Notes under the pieces: generated by a model
The model's input: the letters and a program-made list of their open reading frames with translations, nothing else
Told to the model about the DNA's origin: nothing
Databases searched by the model: none
Part shown: positions 40,274 to 48,258 of the stretch, one piece after another
Layout: each line of letters opens with the position of its first letter
How positions within the stretch are numbered: the first letter of the stretch is position 1
Assembly (NCBI RefSeq): GCF_014650955.1
Contig: NZ_BMVY01000006.1
Location: forward strand, 62,001-126,000
Length of the DNA stretch: 64,000 bases
Direction: 5' to 3'
Source of the DNA: Streptomyces tauricus
GTDB taxonomy: Bacteria > Actinomycetota > Actinomycetes > Streptomycetales > Streptomycetaceae
Made by a program: the position numbers and the translations under genes

Positions 40274-40729
40274 ATGAGCAGCGTGAGCAGCGAGACCCCT
40301 GACAACACCCCGGCCCCCGTCCGTTTCGACACCAAGATCGCCGTCCTGCTGCGCGAGGACCTGGAGCCGTGGCAGCGGCTGAACGTGACCGCGTTCCTGG
40401 TCAGCGGCCTGGGCCCGGCGGTCCCCGAGGTCATGGGGGAGCCGTACGAGGACGCCGACGGCGTCGGCTACCTGTCGATGTTCCGCCAGCCGGTGCTGGT
40501 CTTCGAGGGGACGAAGGAGACGCTGACGGCGGCCCACGGCAAGGCCCTGTCCCGCGCCCTGCCCCGCGCGCTCTTCACCTCGGACCTGTTCGCCACCGGC
40601 AACGACCGCGACAACCGGGCGGCGGTACGGGCCGTACCGACCGCGGACCTCGACCTGGTCGGCCTCGCGGTGTACGGCCCGCGCAACGCGGTGGACAAGG
40701 TGGTGAAGGGGGCGCGGATGCACCACTGA
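40274..40729 (+). CDS. DUF2000 protein
   Basis: This 151-aa DUF2000 protein has FDTKIAVLLREDLEPWQRLNVTAFLVSGLGPAVPEVMGEPYEDADGVGYLSMFRQPVLVFEG and then DLFATGNDRDNRAAVRAVPTADLDLVGLAVYG. The fold is a peptidyl-tRNA-hydrolase-like alpha/beta domain; no activity is established. It is divergent from the AraC gene, so it is probably regulated by it, a pairing often seen for DUF2000 genes. Confidence 0.82.
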   Translation: MSSVSSETPDNTPAPVRFDTKIAVLLREDLEPWQRLNVTAFLVSGLGPAVPEVMGEPYEDADGVGYLSMFRQPVLVFEGTKETLTAAHGKALSRALPRALFTSDLFATGNDRDNRAAVRAVPTADLDLVGLAVYGPRNAVDKVVKGARMHH

Positions 40730-40762
40730 GGCGTACGGGCCGCCGCGAGCCGCTCCGGGTCG

Positions 40763-42061
40763 TTACGCGGGGCTGACCTCGGGCTTCTCGGCGCTGACGT
40801 CGGGCTTCCCGGTGTTGGACACGAGCAGGGGCGCGGGGAGGTCGGTGGTGGGCTCCTCGTCCGGGAGCTTGCGCATGAGCAGCCCGTACCCCAGTCCGGC
40901 CAGCGTGCCGACGGCCGCGCACACGCCCCACAGCCACGCCGCCCCGAACCGGTCGATGATCATGCCGGCCATCAGAGGCGCGACGAGGGCGGCGACGGAC
41001 CAGGACATCGTGTACATGCCCTGGTACCGGCCGCGGCCCTGGGTGGGGGAGAGGCGGACGACCAGGCCGGTCTGGGTGGGCGCGTTCACGATCTCGGCGA
41101 GGGTCCAGACGCAGACCGTGAGCGCGAAGACGCCGACCGAGCCCGCGAAGGCGGTGAGCCCGAACCCGTACCCGGCGAGGACGGACGACACGACGAGGAG
41201 CCGCTTCGGGTCCCGGTGCTGGATGAAACGGGTGACGGGAAGCTGCAGTACGACGATGAGGACGCCGTTGACCGCGATCACCAGGCCGTAGTCGGCGGGC
41301 GTGAAACCCGCCGCGCCCATCGCCACCGGCAGCCCCACGAAACCCTGCTGGAAGATGAGCGCGACGAGGAAGGACAGCCCGACGACGCTCATGAACCGCC
41401 CGTCGCGCAGAACCGTCCCCAGACCGACCTCGGGTTCGCCGGCCGTCTTGGCGGTCGGCGCGGGCCGCGACTCGGGCAGCTTCACGAAGACGACGACCGC
41501 GCAGGCCAACGTCATCCCGGCCTCGATGAGGAAGCCGGCGAGGTAACTGACCTCCGCGATGAACCCGGCCGCCGTGGACGAGACGGCGAAGCCCAGGTTG
41601 ATCGCCCAGTAGTTGAGCGAGAAGGCCCGCACCCGGTCCTCGGGCTTGACGATGTCGCCCATCATCGCCTGCACGGCGGGACGGGAGGCGTTGCTGGCCA
41701 TGCCGACAAGGAAGGCGACGGCCGCGATGGACACCGGGTCGTGCACGAAGCCGAGCAGCGCGACGGAGACTGCGGTGGACGTCTGGGCGATGAGGAGGGT
41801 GGGCCGCCGCCCGAGCCGGTCCGTCATCACGCCGGCGCCGAGGGACGAGATCACTCCGCCGAGCCCGTGGAGCGAGGCGACGAGTCCTGCGTACGAGGCG
41901 GAGTAGCCGCGGTCGAGCGTCAGGTACAGGGCCATGAAGGTGGCGACGAAGGCACCGAGCCGGTTGACGAGCGTGCTGGTCCACAGCCACCAGAACTCGC
42001 GGGGGAGCCCGGAGAGGGTCTCGCGGGCGACACGTCTCGCACTCAGGGACGTGAACGGCAT
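40763..42061 (-). CDS. MFS transporter
   Basis: This 432-aa protein has about twelve membrane segments. The MFS signature between helices 2 and 3 is [18 protein letters not shown] near residue 75 (G-x3-D-x2-G-R-R). [21 protein letters not shown] is the matching loop in the second half near 275. Its type is that of drug-proton antiporters or small-molecule exporters; the substrate cannot be told. The C-terminal tail ([15 protein letters not shown]) is short and acidic. It converges with the DUF2000 gene. Confidence 0.88.
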   Translation of the reverse strand: MPFTSLSARRVARETLSGLPREFWWLWTSTLVNRLGAFVATFMALYLTLDRGYSASYAGLVASLHGLGGVISSLGAGVMTDRLGRRPTLLIAQTSTAVSVALLGFVHDPVSIAAVAFLVGMASNASRPAVQAMMGDIVKPEDRVRAFSLNYWAINLGFAVSSTAAGFIAEVSYLAGFLIEAGMTLACAVVVFVKLPESRPAPTAKTAGEPEVGLGTVLRDGRFMSVVGLSFLVALIFQQGFVGLPVAMGAAGFTPADYGLVIAVNGVLIVVLQLPVTRFIQHRDPKRLLVVSSVLAGYGFGLTAFAGSVGVFALTVCVWTLAEIVNAPTQTGLVVRLSPTQGRGRYQGMYTMSWSVAALVAPLMAGMIIDRFGAAWLWGVCAAVGTLAGLGYGLLMRKLPDEEPTTDLPAPLLVSNTGKPDVSAEKPEVSPA

Positions 42062-42189
42062 CGGGGACCCCCAGGTACGTGTGATCGGTAGGTGTCGGCG
42101 GTCCGCGCATGTAAGTGGCTGGTGCGGTGAGCGCGACTTACGGGAAATTTACGGGGGCGGGTTCGACGGCGGCCACTCAATTAACAGAA

Positions 42190-42205
42190 GTCGTCAAGTG
42201 ACGAC
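42190..42205. promoter_or_regulatory. 16-bp inverted repeat upstream of gpmA
   Basis: GTCGTCA-AG-TGACGAC lies 98 bp before the gpmA start, in the 241-bp region divergent from the MFS gene. It is a candidate regulator site for either gene. Confidence 0.45.
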
Positions 42206-42302
42206 CTCTGTCGGTCGAAGCGGCGACGGTCGGACGGCGGACGGGTGTCCGTCTCCCGGGCAGGCGAGCGGACGCCGCGGGGTGTCGATTACGCTCGGGG
42301 CC

Positions 42303-43064
42303 ATGGCCGACGCACCGTACAAGCTGATCCTCCTCCGCCACGGCGAGAGCGAATGGAACGCGAAGAACCTGTTCACCGGCTGGGTGGACGTCAATCTGAC
42401 GGAGAAGGGCGAGAAGGAGGCAGTCCGCGGCGGTGAGCTGCTGAAGGACGCCGGCCTGCTCCCCGACGTGCTGCACACCTCGCTCCAGAAGCGCGCCATC
42501 CGCACGGCGCAGCTCTCCCTGGAGTCAGCGGACCGCCACTGGATCCCGGTCCACCGCAGCTGGCGCCTGAACGAGCGCCACTACGGCGCGCTGCAGGGCA
42601 AGGACAAGGCGCAGACCCTCGCGGAGTTCGGCGAGGAGCAGTTCATGCTGTGGCGCCGCTCGTACGACACCCCGCCGCCGCCCCTGGAGGACGGCACGGA
42701 GTTCTCGCAGTCGGACGACCCGCGCTACGCGACGATCCCGCCGGAGCTGCGCCCGCGCACGGAGTGCCTGAAGGACGTCGTCGTCCGCATGCTCCCGTAC
42801 TGGTACGACGGCATCGTCCCCGACCTCCTGGCCGGCCGCACGGTCCTGGTCGCGGCGCACGGGAACTCGCTCCGAGCCCTGGTCAAGCACCTTGACGGCG
42901 TCTCGGACGCGGACATCGCGGGCCTGAACATCCCGACGGGCATCCCGCTCGCGTACGAACTGGACGCGTCCTTCAAGCCCCTGACCCCGGGCGGCACGTA
43001 CCTGGACCCGGCGGCGGCCGCGGCGGCAATCGAGGCGGTCAAGAACCAGGGCAAGAAGAAGTAG
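42303..43064 (+). CDS. gpmA: 2,3-bisphosphoglycerate-dependent phosphoglycerate mutase
   Basis: This 253-aa protein has the family length. The catalytic [18 protein letters not shown] near residue 9 carries the phospho-His; [15 protein letters not shown] near 90 and [15 protein letters not shown] near 181 hold the other active residues. It interconverts 3- and 2-phosphoglycerate in glycolysis and gluconeogenesis. Its last five codons (QGKKK) and stop codon lie inside the 21-bp repeat that marks the left end of an integrated element, so integration left the protein sequence unchanged. Confidence 0.96.
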   Translation: MADAPYKLILLRHGESEWNAKNLFTGWVDVNLTEKGEKEAVRGGELLKDAGLLPDVLHTSLQKRAIRTAQLSLESADRHWIPVHRSWRLNERHYGALQGKDKAQTLAEFGEEQFMLWRRSYDTPPPPLEDGTEFSQSDDPRYATIPPELRPRTECLKDVVVRMLPYWYDGIVPDLLAGRTVLVAAHGNSLRALVKHLDGVSDADIAGLNIPTGIPLAYELDASFKPLTPGGTYLDPAAAAAAIEAVKNQGKKK

Positions 43065-43066
43065 CC
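43046..43066. other. attL core of the integrated element
   Basis: Twenty-one bases, beginning CCAGGGCAAGAAG and ending AGTAGCC, are repeated exactly at 56202-56222. TGATCA follows at the same distance at both ends (43071-43076 and 56227-56232). The core covers the last five gpmA codons, the stop codon and two more bases. Confidence 0.85.
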
Positions 43067-43075
43067 TTTGTGATC

Positions 43076-43119
43076 ATGCCTCCCACCTGCGCATACGGCG
43101 CAGATGGGAGGCATTTTTA
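43076..43119. terminator. hairpin plus T-run at the left end of the element
   Basis: ATGCCTCCCA-c-CTGCGC (43076-43092) pairs with GCGCAG-a-TGGGAGGCAT (43098-43114), followed by TTTT. It lies between gpmA and the convergent integrase gene. It is supplied by the element and can stop gpmA transcription, replacing the native terminator now at 56233. Confidence 0.8.
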
Positions 43120-43142
43120 TGGCCTGGGACCACTCTGGGCCC

Positions 43143-44378
43143 TCAGCTCTCCGACCCGTGCGGGCGGAGAGCATGGCCGAGAGCCTTGCGGGCCCGGTCC
43201 CGGCTGCTCGGCAGGAGGTGCGCGTACACCTTCAAGGTCAGGCCGGGGTCGGAGTGCCCGAGGTACTCGGCAAGGGCCTTGATGCTCTCCCCGGCGTCCA
43301 GGAGCACGGACGCGTAGAAGTGCCGTAGGGCGTGCATCCCGTGCTCGCGAGCGGCGGCGTGCTCGCGGCTCTTGGCCTTCGGGATGACGCCGGCCTTCGC
43401 CAAAGCGGGCTTCCAATGATCCTCATTCAGCGATGTGCGCCAGACGTGCCCCCCGTTGGGGCCCGTGAAGATGAGCCGTTTGGTCACCGGCTGGCCGTTG
43501 GCGCGCATCCACGGAAGCGTGACCTCTACGGGTGGGAAGTGCTCCATGTGCTCTTTGAGGGCGTCCGCCACGGGATCAGGCAGCGGAACATCGCGGAGCT
43601 TGCCGCCCTTCGGAGGCGCGAACACGGCTTTGCTCAGGCTGAGCTTGAGTTGCTGCACCACATGCACGGTGCCGTTCTCGAAGTCCACGTCATCAGCGGA
43701 CAGACCGAGGATCTCGCCCTGCCGCATACCGCATCCGGCGCCCACGTCGACCATGGGCCGGAAGCGTTCAACCATGGCGGAACGCATGGCAAAGACGCGT
43801 TCCGGTTCCCACGGAACGACACGGCGCGCGCCCATCGCGGGCAGCGTCACCGTGCGCGAGTGGCAGGGGTTCCGGCGCAGGCACCCGTCCTCCACAGCCG
43901 CCGAGAGCACGGCGCGGACATTGGAGAAGATGACGCGGGCGTACGCGCCGGACATGCCGGACGCTTCGAGCTGCGTCACGAACTCGCGCATGTGACTCGG
44001 CTGGAACGACCCGAGCTGCCGGGACCCGATGCGCGGGAACGCGTGCAACGTGAGCTGAGACTTCATCGACGCCCGGGTGTTCGGGTCACCGCTCTGGCTC
44101 GCGAGCCACTGCTCAGCGAACTCCTGGAACGTCGTACGCGACGCGTTCGGGTCGATGAAGTCACCACGGGCCACGTCCGCCGTGATGCTGCTCAACCACT
44201 GCTCAGCGAGACGCTTCTGTCCGTCGGGGAAGGACTTGCCCTTGCGTTGTCCGTCGGGCGTGAAGTAGCGGGCTCGGTAGCGCATGCCTGAGCCGTGGCG
44301 GTCGGTCTTGACGCGCACGGTCTTGCCGTTGGCGTCGGTGGTGGTCTTGAACCAGCGGTCTTGGATGCTTCCTGCCAT
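43143..44378 (-). CDS. int: tyrosine recombinase (integrase) of the element
   Basis: This 411-aa protein (419 from an upstream ATG) has an N-terminal arm-binding and core-binding part (TFQEFAEQWLASQSGDPNTRASMKSQLTLHAFPRIG). The catalytic domain contains Arg in GAGCGMRQGEILGL, HALRHFYAS (H-x-x-R), LGHSDPGLT (second His) and KVYAHLL with the nucleophilic Tyr near residue 388. It should recombine attP with the gpmA 3' end and, with Xis, reverse it. The ATG at 44378 follows GAGAGGA by 10 bp and lies in a short palindrome. A strong hairpin separates it from xis. Confidence 0.92.
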   Translation of the reverse strand: MAGSIQDRWFKTTTDANGKTVRVKTDRHGSGMRYRARYFTPDGQRKGKSFPDGQKRLAEQWLSSITADVARGDFIDPNASRTTFQEFAEQWLASQSGDPNTRASMKSQLTLHAFPRIGSRQLGSFQPSHMREFVTQLEASGMSGAYARVIFSNVRAVLSAAVEDGCLRRNPCHSRTVTLPAMGARRVVPWEPERVFAMRSAMVERFRPMVDVGAGCGMRQGEILGLSADDVDFENGTVHVVQQLKLSLSKAVFAPPKGGKLRDVPLPDPVADALKEHMEHFPPVEVTLPWMRANGQPVTKRLIFTGPNGGHVWRTSLNEDHWKPALAKAGVIPKAKSREHAAAREHGMHALRHFYASVLLDAGESIKALAEYLGHSDPGLTLKVYAHLLPSSRDRARKALGHALRPHGSES

Positions 44379-44403
44379 CTGGCAGTGGTCCTCTCTCGAC
44401 ATG

Positions 44404-44441
44404 CAGCAGGGAGAGCCGCCGGGTAGCGGCTCTCCCTGCTG
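44404..44441. terminator. strong hairpin between xis and int
   Basis: CAGCAGGGAGAGCCGC (44404-44419) pairs perfectly over 16 bp with its complement at 44426-44441, with a 6-base loop. It lies between the xis stop and the int start on the same strand. It can terminate or attenuate transcription entering int. A second small palindrome, CTGCCA-TC-TGGCAG at 44372-44385, covers the int start codon. Confidence 0.75.
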
Positions 44442-44456
44442 TGGCTGAGTGTTCGG

Positions 44457-44696
44457 CTAAGCGGCGGTGTCCAGCGCCTTGCGTTGCTCGACGTAGGCGC
44501 GGATGTCCGCAGGGTCGTAGCGGATGTGCTTTCCGATGCGGAATCCGGGCGGGCCCATGCGCTTCCGGCGCCACTGGTAGACGGTCTCTTTGGGCACCTC
44601 GAAGATTTCGGCGATGTCGTCGGGGGTGAGGTAGCGGTCCGGCAGCCCTGCGCGGAGCGTGGCGCGCGGGTCCGACTGTTCACGTACGGCTCTCAT
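44457..44696 (-). CDS. xis: excisionase-type helix-turn-helix protein
   Basis: This 79-aa protein has a MerR/excisionase winged helix: RYLTPDDIAEIFEVPKETVYQWRRKRMGPPGFRIGKHIRYDPADIRAYVEQR. This is the standard recombination directionality factor beside AICE integrases. It bends attachment-site DNA and favours excision. The start is MRAVREQ; a shorter start is possible. It is transcribed toward int. Confidence 0.88.
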   Translation of the reverse strand: MRAVREQSDPRATLRAGLPDRYLTPDDIAEIFEVPKETVYQWRRKRMGPPGFRIGKHIRYDPADIRAYVEQRKALDTAA

Positions 44697-45074
44697 GACG
44701 TGTCCTCCGTGCGCGGGTGAAAGGTCGTGCGTCGGGGCGTGCCTGTCCGAGGTGCGGATTTCTGCGTCACCCTCGCCATCAGCGTCATTTGGTGCTCTGA
44801 GCTGCGGTTTTAGGTGACATGACGGATCGGGGCTGCGTCACCGCCACGTCATCACCTGCGTCACCGGGTGACGCAGGTGACGCAGGATGACGCAGAGAAA
44901 GCCGTCTGCGTCACCTCTGTTGGCGCAGGTCAGCAGCCGTTTTCCGGCCGGGGTGACGCGGGTGACGCAGGGTCTTCCTACTTAGGACAAAGAAGGGGCT
45001 GTGTAGTACTTGGGTGCGCCTTACAGAGCGAAGAAGGAGCCGCTGCGCGGCGCGACCTTGGGGCGGCGTTCCGC
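44697..45074. other. iteron-like region, candidate replication origin
   Basis: Between xis and rep, GTGACGCAG or its complement CTGCGTCAC occurs exactly seven times (44762, 44833, 44856, 44868, 44877, 44906, 44962), with variants at 44887 and 44953. Two copies form a 27-bp palindrome at 44853-44879. The clustering of direct and inverted copies beside the rep gene suggests a replication origin or the operator of an element regulator. No gene is supported in this stretch. Confidence 0.6.
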
Positions 45075-45112
45075 CGAACTGCAAGAGGAGCACGTGCTCC
45101 TCTTGCAGTTCG
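45075..45112. repeat. 38-bp perfect palindrome downstream of rep
   Basis: CGAACTGCAAGAGGAGCAC is followed directly by its reverse complement. The palindrome ends 22 bp beyond the rep stop codon on the rep transcript. With no loop it can extrude as a cruciform or fold as a very stable mRNA hairpin. It is either the rep terminator or part of the origin. Confidence 0.75.
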
Positions 45113-45134
45113 CTTGAGCGTGCGGGGAAGCGGG

Positions 45135-46610
45135 TCAGAACGCCCGCTTCTGCTCGTGCGGGGCCGGGGGGAGGGTGCGGGTCATTTCGAGGTAGCGGCC
45201 CGTCTTGGTGCGGCCCGCGTCGACGACCACACGGCGGGCCGCCAGGGTGGGCTGGAGGCGCTTGAGGCGGTCGGAGAGGACTTTGCCGGTGGTCGGCCAT
45301 CCCTTGGGCAGGGGACGGCAGTCGGTGCCGCTGTAGAGGCTGCTGAGGCAGGCAAGCCACTCCGTGGACGTCATTCGTTGCGCCGTGCCTGGTTCGATGG
45401 TCTCGGCGTGCAGAAGGACGGTCTGCGCGAGGAGGTCACCCTCGATCACGTCGTCGTTCAGGTCGTCCAGACTGGCCCGGTAGGCGGGCAGCGCCCCGAG
45501 GCCGGTCGCGGCGTCGAACTGCGCGCACAGATGGGCGAAGTCCGCCATCCGCAGGTCCGTCGGTGTCTCCGCCTGCACGGCGCGGACCTTGACCGTGAGG
45601 TCCAGGAGCGAGCCGAGCACGACGGGCAGCACTTCCGCGTAGTCGGCCCACAGTTCGGCCTCGGTGCGACGGACCTTGGGCCGCTCCAACCGCAGCGGTA
45701 GAAGCCGGTCGGCGAGATCGGGACGGATGACTCCGACATCGATTCCGGTGAGGAGCAGAGGCCGGCGGTAGCCGACGCGGAAGACGTCCCCGTCGGTGAA
45801 CAGGGCCCGCTTGACGCTCTCGGCTCCGGTCACGATGCAGCACATCGCGTCGGACAGGTCCGGCGTCACGTGGGAGAGGTTGTCCAGCGCGGTGACCCAT
45901 CCCGCCGCCACGGCCGCGATCAGGCTTTCCTCGTCCTTCGGCGCCCGGCGCAGGTCACCGCTCATCCCCTCGATGATCCTGGTGAGCATCCGGCCCCCGG
46001 TGGACTTGCCCGCTCCCTGCGGTCCGGTGAGGAACGGCGCGGGCACGGGCACCGACGGTCCGAGGCAGCCGATCAGCCACACGATGGCCAGACACTCGGT
46101 TTCCGCGTTGGCGAAGTTGCACAGCCGCATCAGCAGGTCGATGCCCTTGCCCTCGGTGTCCTTGACCGGCAGGGGCAGTTCCCCGGTGAGCTGCGTGCGC
46201 CGCCAGGACACCTCACGCGGGTCGGGGGTGAGGATGTCCCACCCGGTGGGATGGATGCGGACGGACTTCCCGTCGTCGCGGCCCAGGTCCAGCCACGTCG
46301 CCCCGTCGAACCCGGGGGCCACGCGGATGTGCACGGGCTGCACCTGCTCCGTGAGGGCGAGTGCTTCGATCAGGTCCAACGCCTCTTTGATCGCGGACCC
46401 GTTGAACGCGCCGCGCCCGTCCCGGTACAGGCCGACCATGAGTTCCTGGCGGTGGCTACCGGTCGTTCCCTGCGAGCGGATCGGCCGGGCGACGGGGTGG
46501 CCGTTCTTCTGCGCGTACACGGTCCCGTCGGCGGTGCGGAAGTACCGGAAGTGGGCCTGTGCGTAGTCCGCGATGATCTCGCGGGCGGGGGTCTTGTCGT
46601 CGTCAGCCAT
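45135..46610 (-). CDS. replication ATPase/helicase of the element
   Basis: This 491-aa protein has a P-loop FLTGPQGAGKSTGGRMLTRI near residue 195, a DNLSHVTPDLSDAMCCIVTGAESVKRALF segment near 245 (helicase motif region), and LLLTGIDVGVIRPDLADRLLPLRLE near 288, as in phage and plasmid superfamily 3-like helicases. The N-terminal 150 residues and the C-terminal winged-helix-like part (KVLSDRLKRLQPTLAARRVVV) probably bind DNA. With the overlapping primase-polymerase gene upstream it forms the replication module of the element, resembling the RepPP type of AICE. The start overlaps the upstream gene by 8 bp. Confidence 0.82.
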   Translation of the reverse strand: MADDDKTPAREIIADYAQAHFRYFRTADGTVYAQKNGHPVARPIRSQGTTGSHRQELMVGLYRDGRGAFNGSAIKEALDLIEALALTEQVQPVHIRVAPGFDGATWLDLGRDDGKSVRIHPTGWDILTPDPREVSWRRTQLTGELPLPVKDTEGKGIDLLMRLCNFANAETECLAIVWLIGCLGPSVPVPAPFLTGPQGAGKSTGGRMLTRIIEGMSGDLRRAPKDEESLIAAVAAGWVTALDNLSHVTPDLSDAMCCIVTGAESVKRALFTDGDVFRVGYRRPLLLTGIDVGVIRPDLADRLLPLRLERPKVRRTEAELWADYAEVLPVVLGSLLDLTVKVRAVQAETPTDLRMADFAHLCAQFDAATGLGALPAYRASLDDLNDDVIEGDLLAQTVLLHAETIEPGTAQRMTSTEWLACLSSLYSGTDCRPLPKGWPTTGKVLSDRLKRLQPTLAARRVVVDAGRTKTGRYLEMTRTLPPAPHEQKRAF

Positions 46611-47445
46611 GGTTCAGTCCCAACGTGGTCAGGGCGTTGGTCCACGCCTCGGTGCAGTGCCGGGCGGTCTCGCCCTTGGTCTGCGCGGCGGTGAACAGGC
46701 GCGCGGTGTGCGTCTCGGTGAGGCAGCCGCACCGGCCGTGCGTGGACAGCACCGCGAGGAACGTCCGGTAGACGGTCGCGTGGACCGCACTGCGGGCCTC
46801 GGTGATGCGCTGCTCCGCCATGGCAATGCCACGGTCCAAATAGGTCGGCGTGCGGTGCGGACACTCGCCACCACCGGGCAGCGCGGGCACCGTGACGGAC
46901 ACCGGACGGGTCGGGGCCGTCTCCTTCACGGTCAGCGCGCGCACGGCGTCGGGCAGGGCCGTCATGGTGCCGGTACCGGGCCCGAGGTAGCGGGCGTAGG
47001 CCATGGTCGACTTGATGTCGACGCCGGGCCGTACGGCGTTGGCGGACGGCATGGACCCCATGTAGAGCCAGTGCTCACCGCGCGTGGTCGGCACCGTTTG
47101 CGTGGAGGGCAGGGTTTCGCGGGCCCACGCGATGGCTTCGGCGTGGTCCAGGTCTACGACCGTCAGCCAGGCTCCGCCCGGGTGATAGGCAACCGCGCTC
47201 GCCTGCACCCAGGCACGGCGCCACATGCCGGACTGGATGACGTCCGGGTCCGTGGTCGCGGCGGCCCATCCGTGGCACGGGTACGGGCAGGTGCAGGGGC
47301 CGGGGGTCTTCATGTTCGGCCGGCCACCACACGCGTTGTCGGTGCAGCGGCGGCAGTTGCCGAACGGCACCTTGCCCACCCGCAACGGCAATACGGGGAT
47401 CTGCGAGGCGGCCAGGCCGAGGGCGGTGCGCAGGTGCTCGCTCAT
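46603..47445 (-). CDS. bifunctional DNA primase/polymerase
   Basis: This 280-aa protein of the AEP/Prim-Pol type has HPGGAWLTVVDLDHAEAIAW near residue 92, containing the D-x-D metal site, and PTTRGEHWLYMGSM near 125 with the conserved His. The N-terminal part carries a Cys-rich metal site (NCRRCTDNACGG and PGPCTCPYPCHGW) at 30-60. It should prime and perhaps extend DNA for replication of the excised element. The start was placed at MSEHLRTALGLAASQIPVLPL, overlapping the methyltransferase stop by 4 bp. Confidence 0.85.
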   Translation of the reverse strand: MSEHLRTALGLAASQIPVLPLRVGKVPFGNCRRCTDNACGGRPNMKTPGPCTCPYPCHGWAAATTDPDVIQSGMWRRAWVQASAVAYHPGGAWLTVVDLDHAEAIAWARETLPSTQTVPTTRGEHWLYMGSMPSANAVRPGVDIKSTMAYARYLGPGTGTMTALPDAVRALTVKETAPTRPVSVTVPALPGGGECPHRTPTYLDRGIAMAEQRITEARSAVHATVYRTFLAVLSTHGRCGCLTETHTARLFTAAQTKGETARHCTEAWTNALTTLGLNHG

Positions 47446-48167
47446 GCCGCCACCCCCAGCACGCGGGAGGCGAGGAACGAGCGGCCGATGTGCTCGCTGT
47501 AGGCGGGCGGGATGGCCTCGGTCAGTTCCTCGCGCACGTTCGTCCATGTGATGTCCATGGCCTCTTGCAGCTCCGGGACGGTGGGTTTGCCGCCGCCGTT
47601 GCCGTAGGCGGCGACGTACGGGCCGTCGTAGAAGTGGCCGTGCCGGTAGCCGCGCACACGGCCCCGGTGCGGGACGTGGGCGGGCTGCTCGATCGTGCAG
47701 CCGCTCACCTCGAAGTTGCGGTGGCGGATGACTCCGAGCCCGTACATCTCCCCGCACAGGGTGAGGTCTTTGCGGATCTCCGCCTGCCCGTTGGGCTGCT
47801 CGATGACGTACGGCAAGCCGGTCCGATCGAGCAGGTCTCGGGTGGGAGCCACCAGGTCCACGTGGGTGCCGCCCCATCCGCGAGAACGATTGGTGCCCAC
47901 GGTCAAGGTGTTCTTGGCCTGGCAGGGCGGCGACGCATGGACGAACGTGTACCGCCCGATCTCGCCAGACGTGATGAGGCGGGCGAGGTAGTCGAGCGCG
48001 TCACCCCGGTACCAGGTGAACGGATAGTTGGGCCGGTCGGCGATGTCGCAGCCGTGAACGCGGAACCCTGCGCGGGCGTAGCCCATGGCGGCGCCGCCGG
48101 CGCAGGAGAACAGGTCCAGCAGTAACGGGCGCTCGCCGTCTCGCCGGATGTCGGTGGGTTGCGTCAT
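47442..48167 (-). CDS. C5 cytosine DNA methyltransferase, orphan
   Basis: This 241-aa protein has motif I LLLDLFSCAGGAAMGYARAGF near residue 15 (SAM loop), motif IV HASPPCQAKNT near 79 with the catalytic Cys, and a motif X-like PPAYSEHIGRSFLA near 220. Motif VI reads IEQPNG where the usual ENV would be, and the target-recognition region is short. No restriction gene is nearby, so it is an orphan that may protect the element from host restriction during transfer. It is co-transcribed with the primase and rep genes. Confidence 0.85.
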   Translation of the reverse strand: MTQPTDIRRDGERPLLLDLFSCAGGAAMGYARAGFRVHGCDIADRPNYPFTWYRGDALDYLARLITSGEIGRYTFVHASPPCQAKNTLTVGTNRSRGWGGTHVDLVAPTRDLLDRTGLPYVIEQPNGQAEIRKDLTLCGEMYGLGVIRHRNFEVSGCTIEQPAHVPHRGRVRGYRHGHFYDGPYVAAYGNGGGKPTVPELQEAMDITWTNVREELTEAIPPAYSEHIGRSFLASRVLGVAA

Positions 48168-48203
48168 GCTGGAGGTCTCCAGTTCCTAGACGTGCTGGAT
48201 TGG

Positions 48204-48239
48204 CGGCGGCCCCGGCTCTTGGTTGGATTGGGGCCGCCG
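48204..48239. terminator. hairpin between traB and the methyltransferase
   Basis: CGGCGGCCCC (48204-48213) pairs with GGGGCCGCCG (48230-48239). It lies after the traB stop on the minus strand and before the methyltransferase start, so it separates the transfer and replication operons. Confidence 0.6.
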
Positions 48240-48258
48240 TTGTCGTTCGCTGGAAGGG

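Noticed and set aside
43046..43066. A tRNA gene as integration target
   Set aside because: No cloverleaf can be formed around either copy of the core; the core is the end of gpmA.
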